Shown: positions 26,923-34,816, counted from the first letter of the stretch. The stretch is DNA of 64,000 bases from Pedobacter jejuensis (GCF_003725795.1 NZ_RBEE01000023.1:310001-374000), one strand, 5' to 3'. The notes: generated by a model not told the origin, from the sequence alone. Program-made: numbers and translations.

Positions 26923-27855
26923 ATGAAAATAGTTTCCTTTTTACCTGCCGCAACCAAAATGATTTATGATATGGGTTTGCAAGAATATCTTTACGGAGTA
27001 ACTTTCGAATGCCCGAAAGAAGCCGCTGATATGCCGAAAGTGGTAAGGTGTATTTTGGAAGGAAAAAATTATTCGAGTATAGAAATAGATAAAATTTTTT
27101 CCGCTTCCAAAGCTCAAGGAAAAAGCTTGTATTGGGTTGATGATGAATTATTGGAGCGCATTTCACCAGACATCGTATTTACTCAGGATATTTGTGAGGT
27201 TTGTAACATAGATACGGTTTGTACAGAGACAGCCGTAATGAAGCTGACAAAGCAACCAAAATTGGTTCCTTTATCTCCAAATAATTTACAAGATGTTTTT
27301 GAATGCGCTATAACAATAGCCAGGGCAATTGGAAAAGAAGAAATAGCCTTAAATTATTTGGCTTCACTTCAAAAGCAAACAGATGATATTTTAGATAAGC
27401 TTCGGGCGAACAAAGCACCATTGAAACGCGTGATGTTAATGGAATGGATTGAACCGATTTACAATTGTGGACATTGGATACCTTTTCAAATTGCAGCTGC
27501 CGGAGGTGTAGATATGCTTTCAAACCTCGCTGGTGATTCAATTGTTACCCAGTGGGATAAGGTGTTAAAGTACAATCCACAAGTTTTGGTAATTGCTCCA
27601 TGTGGCTTTGATATAACCAGAAGCATGGAGGAAATGAGCTTGCTAACAAGCAAAAGCGGATGGAACGATTTAGAAGCTGTTAAGAACAATCAAGTTTATC
27701 TAGCTGATTTTGATATGTTTACACAGCCAAGCATTGGTACTTTGGTTGATGGAATAACGTCATTATCTTGCATGTTTCATCCTGAAATTTTTAAAGCTGA
27801 TGAAAGAATCAGTGCTAAATTTTTAAATTATTCTAAAATTGAGGTTTTTAAGTGA
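26923..27855 (+). CDS. BtuF-like cobalamin-binding protein without signal peptide
   Basis: 310 residues of the periplasmic-binding helical fold. The start 'MKIVSFLPAATKMIYDMGL' goes directly into the first beta strand of the mature domain, so no signal peptide or lipobox is visible. 'RISPDIVFTQDICEVC' and 'IGTLVDGITSLSCMFHPE' fit COG0614 cobalamin-binding proteins. With btuB and a riboswitch upstream and DUF71 downstream, a corrinoid ligand is likely. Without export it would work in the cytoplasm, as a binder or chaperone rather than an ABC-transporter partner. Its end overlaps the sirtuin gene. Confidence 0.85.
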   Translation: MKIVSFLPAATKMIYDMGLQEYLYGVTFECPKEAADMPKVVRCILEGKNYSSIEIDKIFSASKAQGKSLYWVDDELLERISPDIVFTQDICEVCNIDTVCTETAVMKLTKQPKLVPLSPNNLQDVFECAITIARAIGKEEIALNYLASLQKQTDDILDKLRANKAPLKRVMLMEWIEPIYNCGHWIPFQIAAAGGVDMLSNLAGDSIVTQWDKVLKYNPQVLVIAPCGFDITRSMEEMSLLTSKSGWNDLEAVKNNQVYLADFDMFTQPSIGTLVDGITSLSCMFHPEIFKADERISAKFLNYSKIEVFK

Positions 27856-28544
27856 TGATGAAGTTGGTAGTTTTGACTGGTGCAGGCATAAGCGCAGAGA
27901 GTGGTTTAAAAACTTTTAGAGATTCTGACGGACTGTGGGAAGGTTACAATGTTTATGATGTTGCAACACCCGAGGCATGGGAAAGAAATCCAGAATTGGT
28001 GCAAGAATTTTACAATGAGCGGCGTAGGCAGGTCTTGGCTGCAAAACCAAATCGCGGCCATGAAATCCTTGCTGAATTGGAAGCATATTTTGATGTTGAA
28101 ATTATTACTCAGAACATAGATGATTTGCATGAAAGGGCAGGCTCTACCAAGGTTACGCACCTTCACGGTATTATTACTAAATCACAATCAGATATAAGAC
28201 CAGACGTAACCTATCCAATTGAGGGTACAGAGATAAACATGGGTGAATTATGTGAATATGGTTCGCAATTAAGACCGCATGTAGTTTGGTTTGGCGAAGC
28301 AGTACCAATGATAGAGGTTGCTGCAAAAATTTGCACTACAGCCGATGTATTTGTGCTTATTGGTACTTCTTTGGCAGTTTATCCAGCCGCCGGACTAATT
28401 GATTTTGTGCCACGATTAACCCCAAAATATATCATCGATCCAGTAACACCAAATGTTAAGCGCTACCAAAATGTAATCTCAATAGAAAAACAAGCCATAT
28501 CCGGTCTTGCTGAACTGAAGAAAATTCTATTAGATGGAAGGTAA
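27855..28544 (+). CDS. cobB: NAD-dependent protein deacylase (sirtuin, CobB/SIRT5-like)
   Basis: 229 residues from ATG 27855, which overlaps the previous TGA by one base; ATG 27858 or GTG 27852 are also possible. The NAD site is 'GAGISAESGLKTFRD', 'TQNIDDLHERAG' is conserved, and the catalytic His is H104 in 'HLHG'. Y53 and R56 ('YNER') form the YxxR pair that marks desuccinylase/demalonylase activity. The four zinc cysteines are absent: only one Cys remains, before 'GSQLRPHVVWFGE'. Coupling to the BtuF-like and DUF71 genes suggests a role in B12 salvage. Salmonella CobB was first found as a substitute for CobT. Confidence 0.9.
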   Translation: MMKLVVLTGAGISAESGLKTFRDSDGLWEGYNVYDVATPEAWERNPELVQEFYNERRRQVLAAKPNRGHEILAELEAYFDVEIITQNIDDLHERAGSTKVTHLHGIITKSQSDIRPDVTYPIEGTEINMGELCEYGSQLRPHVVWFGEAVPMIEVAAKICTTADVFVLIGTSLAVYPAAGLIDFVPRLTPKYIIDPVTPNVKRYQNVISIEKQAISGLAELKKILLDGR

Positions 28545-29253
28545 AAAACTTTGTATTTTCAATTGGAGTGGTGGCAAAGACAGTACGCTTGCACTTCATT
28601 ATATGATGCAAGATCCATTAGTAGAAATTAAATGCTTGGTTACTACGGTTACAGAAAAGTTTAATAGGGTTTCTATGCATGGAGTTCGCGAAGCATTGCT
28701 TATCAAACAAGCAGCAAGTATCGGCATACCTTTGTATATCATACGGCTACCTGAAATGCCAGATATGGAAACCTATGATGACGTAATGAACCAACATTTG
28801 AGAAAGTTTAAGGAAGAAGGTATAACACATTCTATTTTTGGTGATATTTTTTTAGCAGATTTAAGGGCTTATCGAGAACAGAAGTTGAACGAACTTGGTT
28901 TAAAAGCAATTTTTCCACTTTGGGGACAGAATACTACCAAGCTCATCGCAGAATTCCTAAAGTTGAACTATAAAACCATCATTGTTTGTGCCCAACAGAA
29001 TCTTCAATCAATATGTGGAGAAATTATTAATAGTAAATTAATCAGCGAGTTACCTGTAGATGTAGACCCCTGTGGAGAAAATGGAGAGTTTCATACATTT
29101 GCTTATGAAGGACCAATATTTGCTAAAAAGATAGATTTTGAACTCGGAGAGAAGGTATTTAGAACATATAACCAGCCCTCAATAAATAATTATGAGGATA
29201 CGAAAATTTTAGATGAAGATAAGTTAGGGTATTGGTTTATCGACTTGATTTAA
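28534..29253 (+). CDS. DUF71/COG2102 ATP-pyrophosphatase, B12-associated branch
   Basis: 239 residues. The N-type ATP-PPase loop is 'WSGGKDSTLALHYM'. Downstream are 'VSMHGVREALLIKQA' and the DUF71 signature 'DPCGENGEFHTFAYEGP'. Eukaryotic and archaeal members are diphthine-ammonia ligases (Dph6). Bacteria lack diphthamide, and published comparative genomics of DUF71/COG2102 proposed a B12-salvage role for a bacterial branch. The start overlaps the sirtuin end by 11 bases. The likely reaction is an ATP-dependent amidation, with a corrinoid or its precursor as substrate by inference. Confidence 0.88.
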   Translation: MEGKKLCIFNWSGGKDSTLALHYMMQDPLVEIKCLVTTVTEKFNRVSMHGVREALLIKQAASIGIPLYIIRLPEMPDMETYDDVMNQHLRKFKEEGITHSIFGDIFLADLRAYREQKLNELGLKAIFPLWGQNTTKLIAEFLKLNYKTIIVCAQQNLQSICGEIINSKLISELPVDVDPCGENGEFHTFAYEGPIFAKKIDFELGEKVFRTYNQPSINNYEDTKILDEDKLGYWFIDLI

Positions 29254-29384
29254 ATTTTTTTATTGGCTAAAATATTTTGGCATCATTTTTTCTTTAGTGT
29301 AGGTAATTAACTAAATTATACATCCCAAATGAAACATCTTAGTTAGTTAGGTAATTAGGATAGAGTAATCAAAAATTAAACATT

Positions 29385-29885
29385 ATGAAAAAGATATTAG
29401 TTGTATTAGCACTAAGCTCGGTTATGTTTGCTTGTAACAATAAAGCAAAAGAAGAAGCAGCACTTAAACAAAAAGAAGCTGAAAAACAATTGGCTGTTAA
29501 AGCTGTAAAAGATAGCTTACGTTTAGATAGCTTTAAAAAAGTTGAAATTGCTAAAAAAGAACAAGCTGCAGAAGAGCAACGTCAGGCTGAATTAGCAGCA
29601 GCACGTAAAGCTGGAGCAAAATCATCAAGATCATACGCTGCAAGCTCTGGTGGTAGCAGTTCAAGTTCTTACGGAGGTACACAACCAACAGCTAAAAAAA
29701 CTGGCTGGAGTGATGCCGCTAAAGGTTCTGTAATTGGTGGTGCCGCTGGTGCGGTTGGTGGTGCTTTAATCGACAAGAAAAAAGGTAGAGGTGCAATTAT
29801 CGGCGGATTAGTTGGTGCTGGTGGTGGTTACTTAATCGGTAGAGGCGAAGACAGAAAATCTGGTCGCGTACAACCTAAAAACTAA
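29385..29885 (+). CDS. Glycine-zipper lipoprotein
   Basis: 166 residues. The lipobox is at 'VMFAC' (Cys17). A Lys/Glu/Ala-rich coiled coil (~20-70) and a Ser/Gly linker precede a YMGG-like Gly-zipper, 'GSVIGGAAGAVGGALIDKKKGRGAIIGGLVGAGGGYLIG' in segments (~118-158). The zipper probably packs in or under the outer membrane. Such lipoproteins are common stress or envelope proteins, and the precise role is unknown. It is followed by its own terminator. Confidence 0.85.
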   Translation: MKKILVVLALSSVMFACNNKAKEEAALKQKEAEKQLAVKAVKDSLRLDSFKKVEIAKKEQAAEEQRQAELAAARKAGAKSSRSYAASSGGSSSSSYGGTQPTAKKTGWSDAAKGSVIGGAAGAVGGALIDKKKGRGAIIGGLVGAGGGYLIGRGEDRKSGRVQPKN

Positions 29886-29901
29886 AATTTAATAATATTT
29901 T

Positions 29902-29939
29902 AAAAAAGCGTGCCGATTTTACATCGGGGCGCTTTTTTT
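29902..29939 (+). terminator. Intrinsic terminator
   Basis: Stem AAAAAAGCG..CCGAT / ATCGG..CGCTTTTTTT with a T run. Confidence 0.85.
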
Positions 29940-29977
29940 ATGTCTCATAAATTCCTTATATATTAGTTAAAAAAATC

Positions 29978-30325
29978 ATGACCGAAAATAATATAGCAGA
30001 ACCAGGCCAGGTACAACATTTTGTAATGTTCTGGTTAAAGCCTCAACTTACGAAAGCAGAAATTGCCGAATTCACCGGATTCTTCGAAGCGCTGAAACCA
30101 ATAAAGTTTATTAAAACACTTAATTATGGGCTAGCTGCCCCAACACCAGTACGCCCGGTAACTGATAACTCTTTTACTTATGCGCTTACAATTACCTTTG
30201 CAAACATAGCTGACCACAATGCATACCAGGAAGATAAAACGCATTTAGATGCAGTAGAAAAATATTCGAAAAATTGGTATAGAGTTGTAGTACATGATAT
30301 TGTTGTTGCAAGTACGAAAGGATAA
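29978..30325 (+). CDS. Dabb-family (stress-responsive alpha/beta-barrel) protein
   Basis: 115 residues. 'VQHFVMFWLKPQLTKAEIAEF' and the later 'YALTITFANIADHNAYQEDKTH' give the ferredoxin-like dimeric alpha/beta barrel, with 'VVHDIVV' at the end. Dabb proteins occur in stress responses and as small cofactor-free enzymes. Substrate unknown. It forms a single-gene unit between two terminators. Confidence 0.88.
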   Translation: MTENNIAEPGQVQHFVMFWLKPQLTKAEIAEFTGFFEALKPIKFIKTLNYGLAAPTPVRPVTDNSFTYALTITFANIADHNAYQEDKTHLDAVEKYSKNWYRVVVHDIVVASTKG

Positions 30326-30352
30326 GAGATAACAACGACACTTAGAATTTGG

Positions 30353-30387
30353 AAAACCTCTGGCTAATTTAGCTAGAGGTTTTTTTA
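30353..30387 (+). terminator. Intrinsic terminator after Dabb gene
   Basis: Stem AAAACCTCT-gGCTA / TAGCt-AGAGGTTTT with a T run. The following ~235 bases to 30622 are AT-rich and show no gene. Confidence 0.8.
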
Positions 30388-30622
30388 TGATAAAATTATG
30401 GATTTAGGCAAAACCTCTCAGATATTTGGCACTTTTTAATAACAAAATTATATATTGTTAACGTATTTAAATATCTATTATTCAATACTTTAGTAAATGA
30501 ATGGTGATGTGTTTATTTAGTATAACGCAATTTTAAAATATAATTAAGTGTAATTATTAAAAATAAAATTTGGTTATTGATATTATTGACTTATATATCA
30601 GGTAGTTAAAGTGTTTATCTGC

Positions 30623-30874
30623 TCAATATTGATGCCTTTTATACGCAGCATTAAAGTCCGTCCTCATTGTCTTAAATCTTTCAATAACGGTAGCTATAAA
30701 ATCTTCATCCAAAATTTCGAACACATCATTAACACCTCCTCCACTCAGGTCTAGTTCAGCTAATTTAAAGCTTTGCTCAAAAGTGCCTTGTTCAAATTTT
30801 ACGATATATTTTTGGTTCATTGAAAAGATGGATATTTTACATTCAGGATGTGGTAGTTCAGCAATAACTCTCAT
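30623..30874 (-). CDS. Small conserved-looking cytoplasmic protein
   Basis: 83 residues, no signal peptide. It starts 'MRVIAELPHPECKISIFSMN' and has 'YIVKFEQGTFEQSFKLAELDL', a beta-strand pattern, then an acidic helical end with 'DEDFIATVIERFKTM'. It lies 24 bases downstream of the CrtA-like gene on the same strand and may be cotranscribed. Similar short ORFs occur in Bacteroidota, but I do not know a function. Confidence 0.65.
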   Translation of the reverse strand: MRVIAELPHPECKISIFSMNQKYIVKFEQGTFEQSFKLAELDLSGGGVNDVFEILDEDFIATVIERFKTMRTDFNAAYKRHQY

Positions 30875-30898
30875 GTTATAAAAATTGGATGGTGTGAT

Positions 30899-31633
30899 TT
30901 AGTTAATGGATTGTCCGTTCAAGCTTCCTTGGCTTTCTACAATTGCAAAGCGGGCGAAAAGTTCTTCTGAATACCATTTGCGCTCTCGAGTTAGCTTAAT
31001 TACATCCGAGTGGTCAAATGATTTATAAGCATAGTTTTTCATGCTCTCGGCATCTTCCCAAATCGAGAATGTAGCTTGATCTAAATATGGGTTTTCTCCC
31101 ACACCGGCTGACAATAAATAACCAGGAGCTTCACGCATCGATTTGGCGGCTCGTTTAATATTATTTCTAAAATCTTTTACTTTATTAAGGTGAATTGCTG
31201 CCCTGGTTATAACTGCAATTTTACCTGTGTGAATTTGATTTGATTTATCAAATATAAAAGGCTGTTTACCTGACCATAAACCATGTGATGATAAAGGCTT
31301 AAGTAAGATGGTTAATTCTTCAAATCCAAAAAATCGAAACCATTTAATGGTAAAAGATTTACTATAAAATTCATCACAACTAGCTTTATCATTCCATGTT
31401 GTCAATATAGCCCAATGCTTAAAATCAGGAGGTAAATCAACTTGTGCATCTTTTCCGCTTCCCATTAATTTCCAAAACTTGCATTTTTTATTCAAAAATA
31501 ATGGGATTCGCAAAATGGCCATCCCAATAAACCCAAAGATAATGCTACGCGTACGGAATTTTGTAATGGTTAAAGCTACAATCATGTTAGATGTGGTTAA
31601 TGGTTTCAAAACTAATGATTTTACTGATAGCAT
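30899..31633 (-). CDS. CrtA/spheroidene monooxygenase-like protein
   Basis: 244 residues. The N-terminal region has a hydrophobic segment 'IIFGFIGMAILRIPLFL'. The body resembles the CrtA dimeric alpha/beta barrel: 'WAILTTWNDKASCDEF', then 'VITRAAIHLNKVKDFRNNI', 'APGYLLSAGVGENPYLDQATFSIWED' and 'KSFDHSDVIKL'. CrtA oxidises acyclic carotenoids in purple bacteria. No carotenoid genes are present here, so the activity in this organism is uncertain and a heme or cofactor-binding oxygenase of unknown substrate is possible. A promoter box sits just upstream. Confidence 0.75.
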   Translation of the reverse strand: MLSVKSLVLKPLTTSNMIVALTITKFRTRSIIFGFIGMAILRIPLFLNKKCKFWKLMGSGKDAQVDLPPDFKHWAILTTWNDKASCDEFYSKSFTIKWFRFFGFEELTILLKPLSSHGLWSGKQPFIFDKSNQIHTGKIAVITRAAIHLNKVKDFRNNIKRAAKSMREAPGYLLSAGVGENPYLDQATFSIWEDAESMKNYAYKSFDHSDVIKLTRERKWYSEELFARFAIVESQGSLNGQSIN

Positions 31634-31638
31634 CTTTT

Positions 31639-31646
31639 CAAAATTA
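31639..31646 (-). promoter_or_regulatory. -7 box of CrtA-like gene (TAATTTTG)
   Basis: On the minus strand, TAATTTTG ends 5 bases before the ATG, so the transcript should be leaderless or nearly so. Confidence 0.55.
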
Positions 31647-31795
31647 TGTCATTAATCTTGTTAAAGTGATAAAAACATTTTAACTTTTTAGGTTTAAAAT
31701 TCATCTCCGTATTTACAAATCAATCCGGTACAATTTCTCTTACCACATTTTCGTCATTATCATCACGAAAATCTTTGAATCAATTTAATCCTGAC

Positions 31796-31803
31796 TAACT
31801 TTG
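31796..31803 (+). promoter_or_regulatory. -7 box of fRMsr gene (TAACTTTG)
   Basis: Perfect TAnnTTTG with 6 bases to the ATG at 31810. It supports the ATG over the TTG at 31801, which would lie inside the box, and predicts a leaderless mRNA. Confidence 0.6.
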
Positions 31804-31809
31804 TTTATT

Positions 31810-32289
31810 ATGGCAGAAGATTTATCAATAAATAGAAATACAACTAAATCGGAACAATATAAGTCCTTAATACCTCAAATTGAAGGTTTGCTTTATGGTG
31901 AAACTGATTTTGTGGCAAACATGGCAAACGTAGCTGCTGCACTTAAAGAACAATTCAATTGGTTTTGGGTAGGATTTTATTTGGTTAAAAATGATGAGTT
32001 GGTTCTTGGTCCGTTTCAAGGCCCGGTTGCATGCACAAGAATTAAAAAGGGAAAAGGCGTTTGCGGTTCATCCTGGGAAAAAATGGAAACATTAATTGTA
32101 CCTGATGTTGATAAGTTTCCTGGTCATATCGCTTGTGCATCTGCATCTAAATCTGAAATTGTACTTCCGTTAATTAATGAGGGAAAAGTAATAGGCGTGT
32201 TAGATGTTGATAGCGAATTTTTAAATCACTTCGATACAACAGACAAATCTTATTTAGAGCAAGTTATATCCATCTTATTAAACAAATAA
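31810..32289 (+). CDS. msrC: Free methionine-(R)-sulfoxide reductase, GAF domain
   Basis: 159 residues from ATG 31810. It is a single GAF domain with the three reductase cysteines C75, C85 and C109. Their spacing (10 and 24) equals that of C84, C94 and C118 in E. coli fRMsr. The core motifs are 'WFWVGFYLV', 'GPFQGPVACTRI', 'GVCGSSW', 'FPGHIACASAS' and 'GVLDVDSE'. It reduces free Met-R-sulfoxide in the cytoplasm with thioredoxin. The alkyladenine glycosylase gene starts 13 bases later, so both probably form a small oxidative/alkylation damage-repair operon. Confidence 0.92.
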   Translation: MAEDLSINRNTTKSEQYKSLIPQIEGLLYGETDFVANMANVAAALKEQFNWFWVGFYLVKNDELVLGPFQGPVACTRIKKGKGVCGSSWEKMETLIVPDVDKFPGHIACASASKSEIVLPLINEGKVIGVLDVDSEFLNHFDTTDKSYLEQVISILLNK

Positions 32290-32302
32290 TACCTATATTA
32301 TT

Positions 32303-32908
32303 TTGAAATTAGATGCTGCTTATTATTTAAATGACGATGTTATTTGGCTCGCTAAAGATCTTATAGGTAAAGTACTTTACTCCAATATTAATGGTAATAT
32401 CACAGCTGGAATTATTGTAGAAACTGAAGCATATTTTGGTGTAGCAGATAAAGCATCTCATGCTTATTGCGGTCGCCGAACCAATCGTACCGAAACCATG
32501 TACAATTTAGGTGGGGTTGCATATGTTTATCTTTGCTACGGCATGCACAATCTTTTTAATGTGGTAAGTTCTGCAAGCGGCGAACCTCACGCGATTCTAA
32601 TCAGAGCTATTGAGCCATTAATTGGATTAGAGATTATTGAAGAGCGTAGAAAAATGCCTTTTACAAAATCTGCAATTTCTTCCGGACCAGGTTCTGCGGC
32701 TAAAGCTTTAGGTATCGACCGTTCATTCAATGCAAAAAGTTTAACCGGTAATGAAATTTGGATAGAGGATCATAACATCAAATATCCTGAAGAACAAATT
32801 GCTGTCACGCCAAGAGTAGGCATCGCCTATGCACAAGAACATGCTTTATTGCCGCTTCGCTTTTTTGTTAAAGGAAATAAATACGTTAGCAAGCCAAATA
32901 AGATTTAA
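32303..32908 (+). CDS. DNA-3-methyladenine glycosylase (AAG/MPG family)
   Basis: 201 residues from a TTG start; no in-frame ATG fits the N-terminus 'KLDAAYYLNDDVIWLAKDLIG'. The family motifs are 'GIIVETEAYFGVADKASHAY' (with the catalytic Glu in ETEAY), 'GRRTNRTETMY', 'GVAYVYLCYGMHNLFNVV' and 'RAIEPL', ending with 'SGPGSAAKALGI' and 'TPRVGIAYA'. It excises 3-methyladenine and hypoxanthine. It follows msrC closely. Confidence 0.93.
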   Translation: MKLDAAYYLNDDVIWLAKDLIGKVLYSNINGNITAGIIVETEAYFGVADKASHAYCGRRTNRTETMYNLGGVAYVYLCYGMHNLFNVVSSASGEPHAILIRAIEPLIGLEIIEERRKMPFTKSAISSGPGSAAKALGIDRSFNAKSLTGNEIWIEDHNIKYPEEQIAVTPRVGIAYAQEHALLPLRFFVKGNKYVSKPNKI

Positions 32909-32961
32909 AGCAATCAAACATTTTACCTTTTGACCTGTTTTTCGTTTATATACAAAATAAC

Positions 32962-33450
32962 ATGAAGAACGAAAAAAATATATCGATTTTAAAAGAAATG
33001 GCAGAAAGTGTGCGGACATGTATGTTCACAACTTTTACAGCAAAGGATGAATTTGGTAGTCGCCCAATGGGTACGGCAAAAATAGAGGATGACGGAACAA
33101 TCTGGTTTTTTACCAATGAATATTCGCCAAAGTCTAAAGAAATATCTAAAGATGATAATGTTTTATTGGCGTATAGCGACCCATCTAAAAATACATACTT
33201 AACGGTTAAAGGGAAAGCAGAATTGGTTGATGATAAAGTTAGAAAAGAAGCTTATTTTTCTCCATTTGTAAAGGCATGGTTTCCTGATGGAATTGAAGAC
33301 CCAAGCCTGATATTAATTAAAGTTACACCTGATGAAGCAGAATATTGGGATTCTTCATCATCGAAAATAGTTGTACTTTTTAGTATTTTAAAAGCTGTTG
33401 TAACCGGTGATACACCAGACATGGGAAAGCATGATACAATGAAATTTTAA
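32962..33450 (+). CDS. PNPOx-like FMN-binding protein (general stress protein 26 type)
   Basis: 162 residues. It has a split-barrel flavin fold with 'VRTCMFTTFTAKDEFGSRPMGT', 'DGTIWFFTNEYSPKSKEI', 'NVLLAYSDPSKNTYLTVKGKAELV' and 'ILIKVTPDEAEYWD'. It matches the pyridoxamine-phosphate-oxidase-like 'general stress protein' group, which binds FMN or F420-like cofactors. Pyridoxal synthesis is not implied. It may share transcription with msrC and the glycosylase gene (gap 53 bases). Substrate unknown. Confidence 0.88.
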   Translation: MKNEKNISILKEMAESVRTCMFTTFTAKDEFGSRPMGTAKIEDDGTIWFFTNEYSPKSKEISKDDNVLLAYSDPSKNTYLTVKGKAELVDDKVRKEAYFSPFVKAWFPDGIEDPSLILIKVTPDEAEYWDSSSSKIVVLFSILKAVVTGDTPDMGKHDTMKF

Positions 33451-33467
33451 AATATTAAATTTCTTTT

Positions 33468-33501
33468 GAAAGCAGGATTGGCAACAATACCTGCTTTTTT
33501 T
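33468..33501 (+). terminator. Terminator just before kynU
   Basis: Stem AAAGCAGG...CCTGCTTT with an A/T-rich inner arm and a run of T residues. The kynU ATG follows the T run by only about 15 bases. Confidence 0.8.
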
Positions 33502-33502
33502 G

Positions 33503-33510
33503 TAATATTG
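33503..33510 (+). promoter_or_regulatory. Possible -7 box of kynU (TAATATTG)
   Basis: A one-mismatch TAnnTTTG box that abuts the T tract of the terminator and ends 5 bases before the kynU ATG. If used, the mRNA is leaderless. Confidence 0.4.
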
Positions 33511-33515
33511 AGGCA

Positions 33516-34802
33516 ATGAAGTTTGAAAATAATTTGGCTTTCGCCAAGACCTTAGATAGCGCCGATAATTTAAGAGATTTTAGGCAACAATTTATATTTC
33601 CTAAGCATAATGATAAAGAGTTTATATACCTATGCGGTAACTCTTTAGGATTGCAACCTAAAGTTGCTAAAGAGGTTATAACTCGTCAGTTGGATAATTG
33701 GGCAAACTACGCTGTGGATGGTTGGTTTGATGGTGATGAGCCTTGGATGTATTATCATAAAGAATTAAAAAAGCTGATGGCGCCTATCGTTGGGGCTTTA
33801 CCTTCTGAGGTTTGTCCAATGAATACTTTAACCGTCAATCTCCATTTGCTAATGGTTAGTTTTTATCAGCCAAAAGGAAAGCGAATTAAAATTATTATGG
33901 AAGGCGGAGCATTTCCGTCTGACCAGTACGCCATTGAAAGTCAGGTAAGGTTTCACGGTTACGACCCTAAAGAAGCGATTATAGAGGTTTTTCCTCGTGA
34001 TGGTGAAGATATACTTAGAACCGAAGATATTATCGCTAAAATCGAAGAAAACGGTGAGGAGATAGCGCTGGTTTTATTTGGCGGTATTAATTATTATACC
34101 GGTCAATGGTACGATATGCAAGCCATAACTAAAGCTGGACATTCCATAGGTGCAATCGTTGGCTGGGATTTAGCACATGCTGCAGGAAATGTTCCGGTTA
34201 AGCTTCATGATTGGGATGTAGATTTTGCATGTTGGTGTTCTTATAAATATCAGAATTCAGGTCCGGGTGGCATAAGTGGCATATTTGTTCATGAAAAACA
34301 CTTTGGTGATACAGATTTAAATCGCTTTGCTGGTTGGTGGGGATATCAAGAGAACAAGCGCTTTAAAATGGAAAAGGGTTTTGTTCCTGAAGCTGGTGCA
34401 GATGGTTGGCAGATAAGCTGTACCCAAGTTATGCCAATGGCTTTATATCATGCATCACTACAGATTTTTGAAAAAGCTGGCTTTATAGAAGCACTCAGAT
34501 TGAAAAGTATTACTTTAACAAAATATTTGGAATTTATTATAAATCAAGTAAATATAGCGCTGGATTATCAGCAATATAAAATTATTACTCCTGAGGAATT
34601 CAATAGTAGAGGCGCACAATTATCTATAATAGCTAAGGAGCAAGGAAAGCGGATTTTCGATGGTTTAGTTGCAAATCATATACTTGGCGATTGGCGTGAA
34701 CCAAATGTAATTCGATTAAGTCCGGTTCCGCTTTACAACTCATTTGAGGATGTATTTGTAACAGGAGAAGCTCTGCTTAGCATAAGCAAATCCATTTTAT
34801 AA
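33516..34802 (+). CDS. kynU: Kynureninase
   Basis: 428 residues, PLP fold type I. 'YLCGNSLGLQPK' is the N-terminal signature. 'MNTLTVNLHLLMVSFY', 'GAIVGWDLAHAAGN' and the PLP lysine K244 in 'CWCSYKYQNSGPGG' follow, with 'FAGWWGYQENKRF' later. It cleaves kynurenine or 3-hydroxykynurenine to anthranilate or 3-hydroxyanthranilate plus alanine. No tryptophan dioxygenase or formamidase gene is in the window. The bestrophin gene follows by 14 bases, so kynU probably heads an operon. Confidence 0.96.
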   Translation: MKFENNLAFAKTLDSADNLRDFRQQFIFPKHNDKEFIYLCGNSLGLQPKVAKEVITRQLDNWANYAVDGWFDGDEPWMYYHKELKKLMAPIVGALPSEVCPMNTLTVNLHLLMVSFYQPKGKRIKIIMEGGAFPSDQYAIESQVRFHGYDPKEAIIEVFPRDGEDILRTEDIIAKIEENGEEIALVLFGGINYYTGQWYDMQAITKAGHSIGAIVGWDLAHAAGNVPVKLHDWDVDFACWCSYKYQNSGPGGISGIFVHEKHFGDTDLNRFAGWWGYQENKRFKMEKGFVPEAGADGWQISCTQVMPMALYHASLQIFEKAGFIEALRLKSITLTKYLEFIINQVNIALDYQQYKIITPEEFNSRGAQLSIIAKEQGKRIFDGLVANHILGDWREPNVIRLSPVPLYNSFEDVFVTGEALLSISKSIL

Positions 34803-34816
34803 AAAAAAGAAGAATA

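Noticed and set aside
29298..29356. Repeats TAGGTAATTA and TTAGTTAG before the glycine-zipper lipoprotein
   Set aside because: Low-complexity AT sequence. Not distinctive enough to call an operator.
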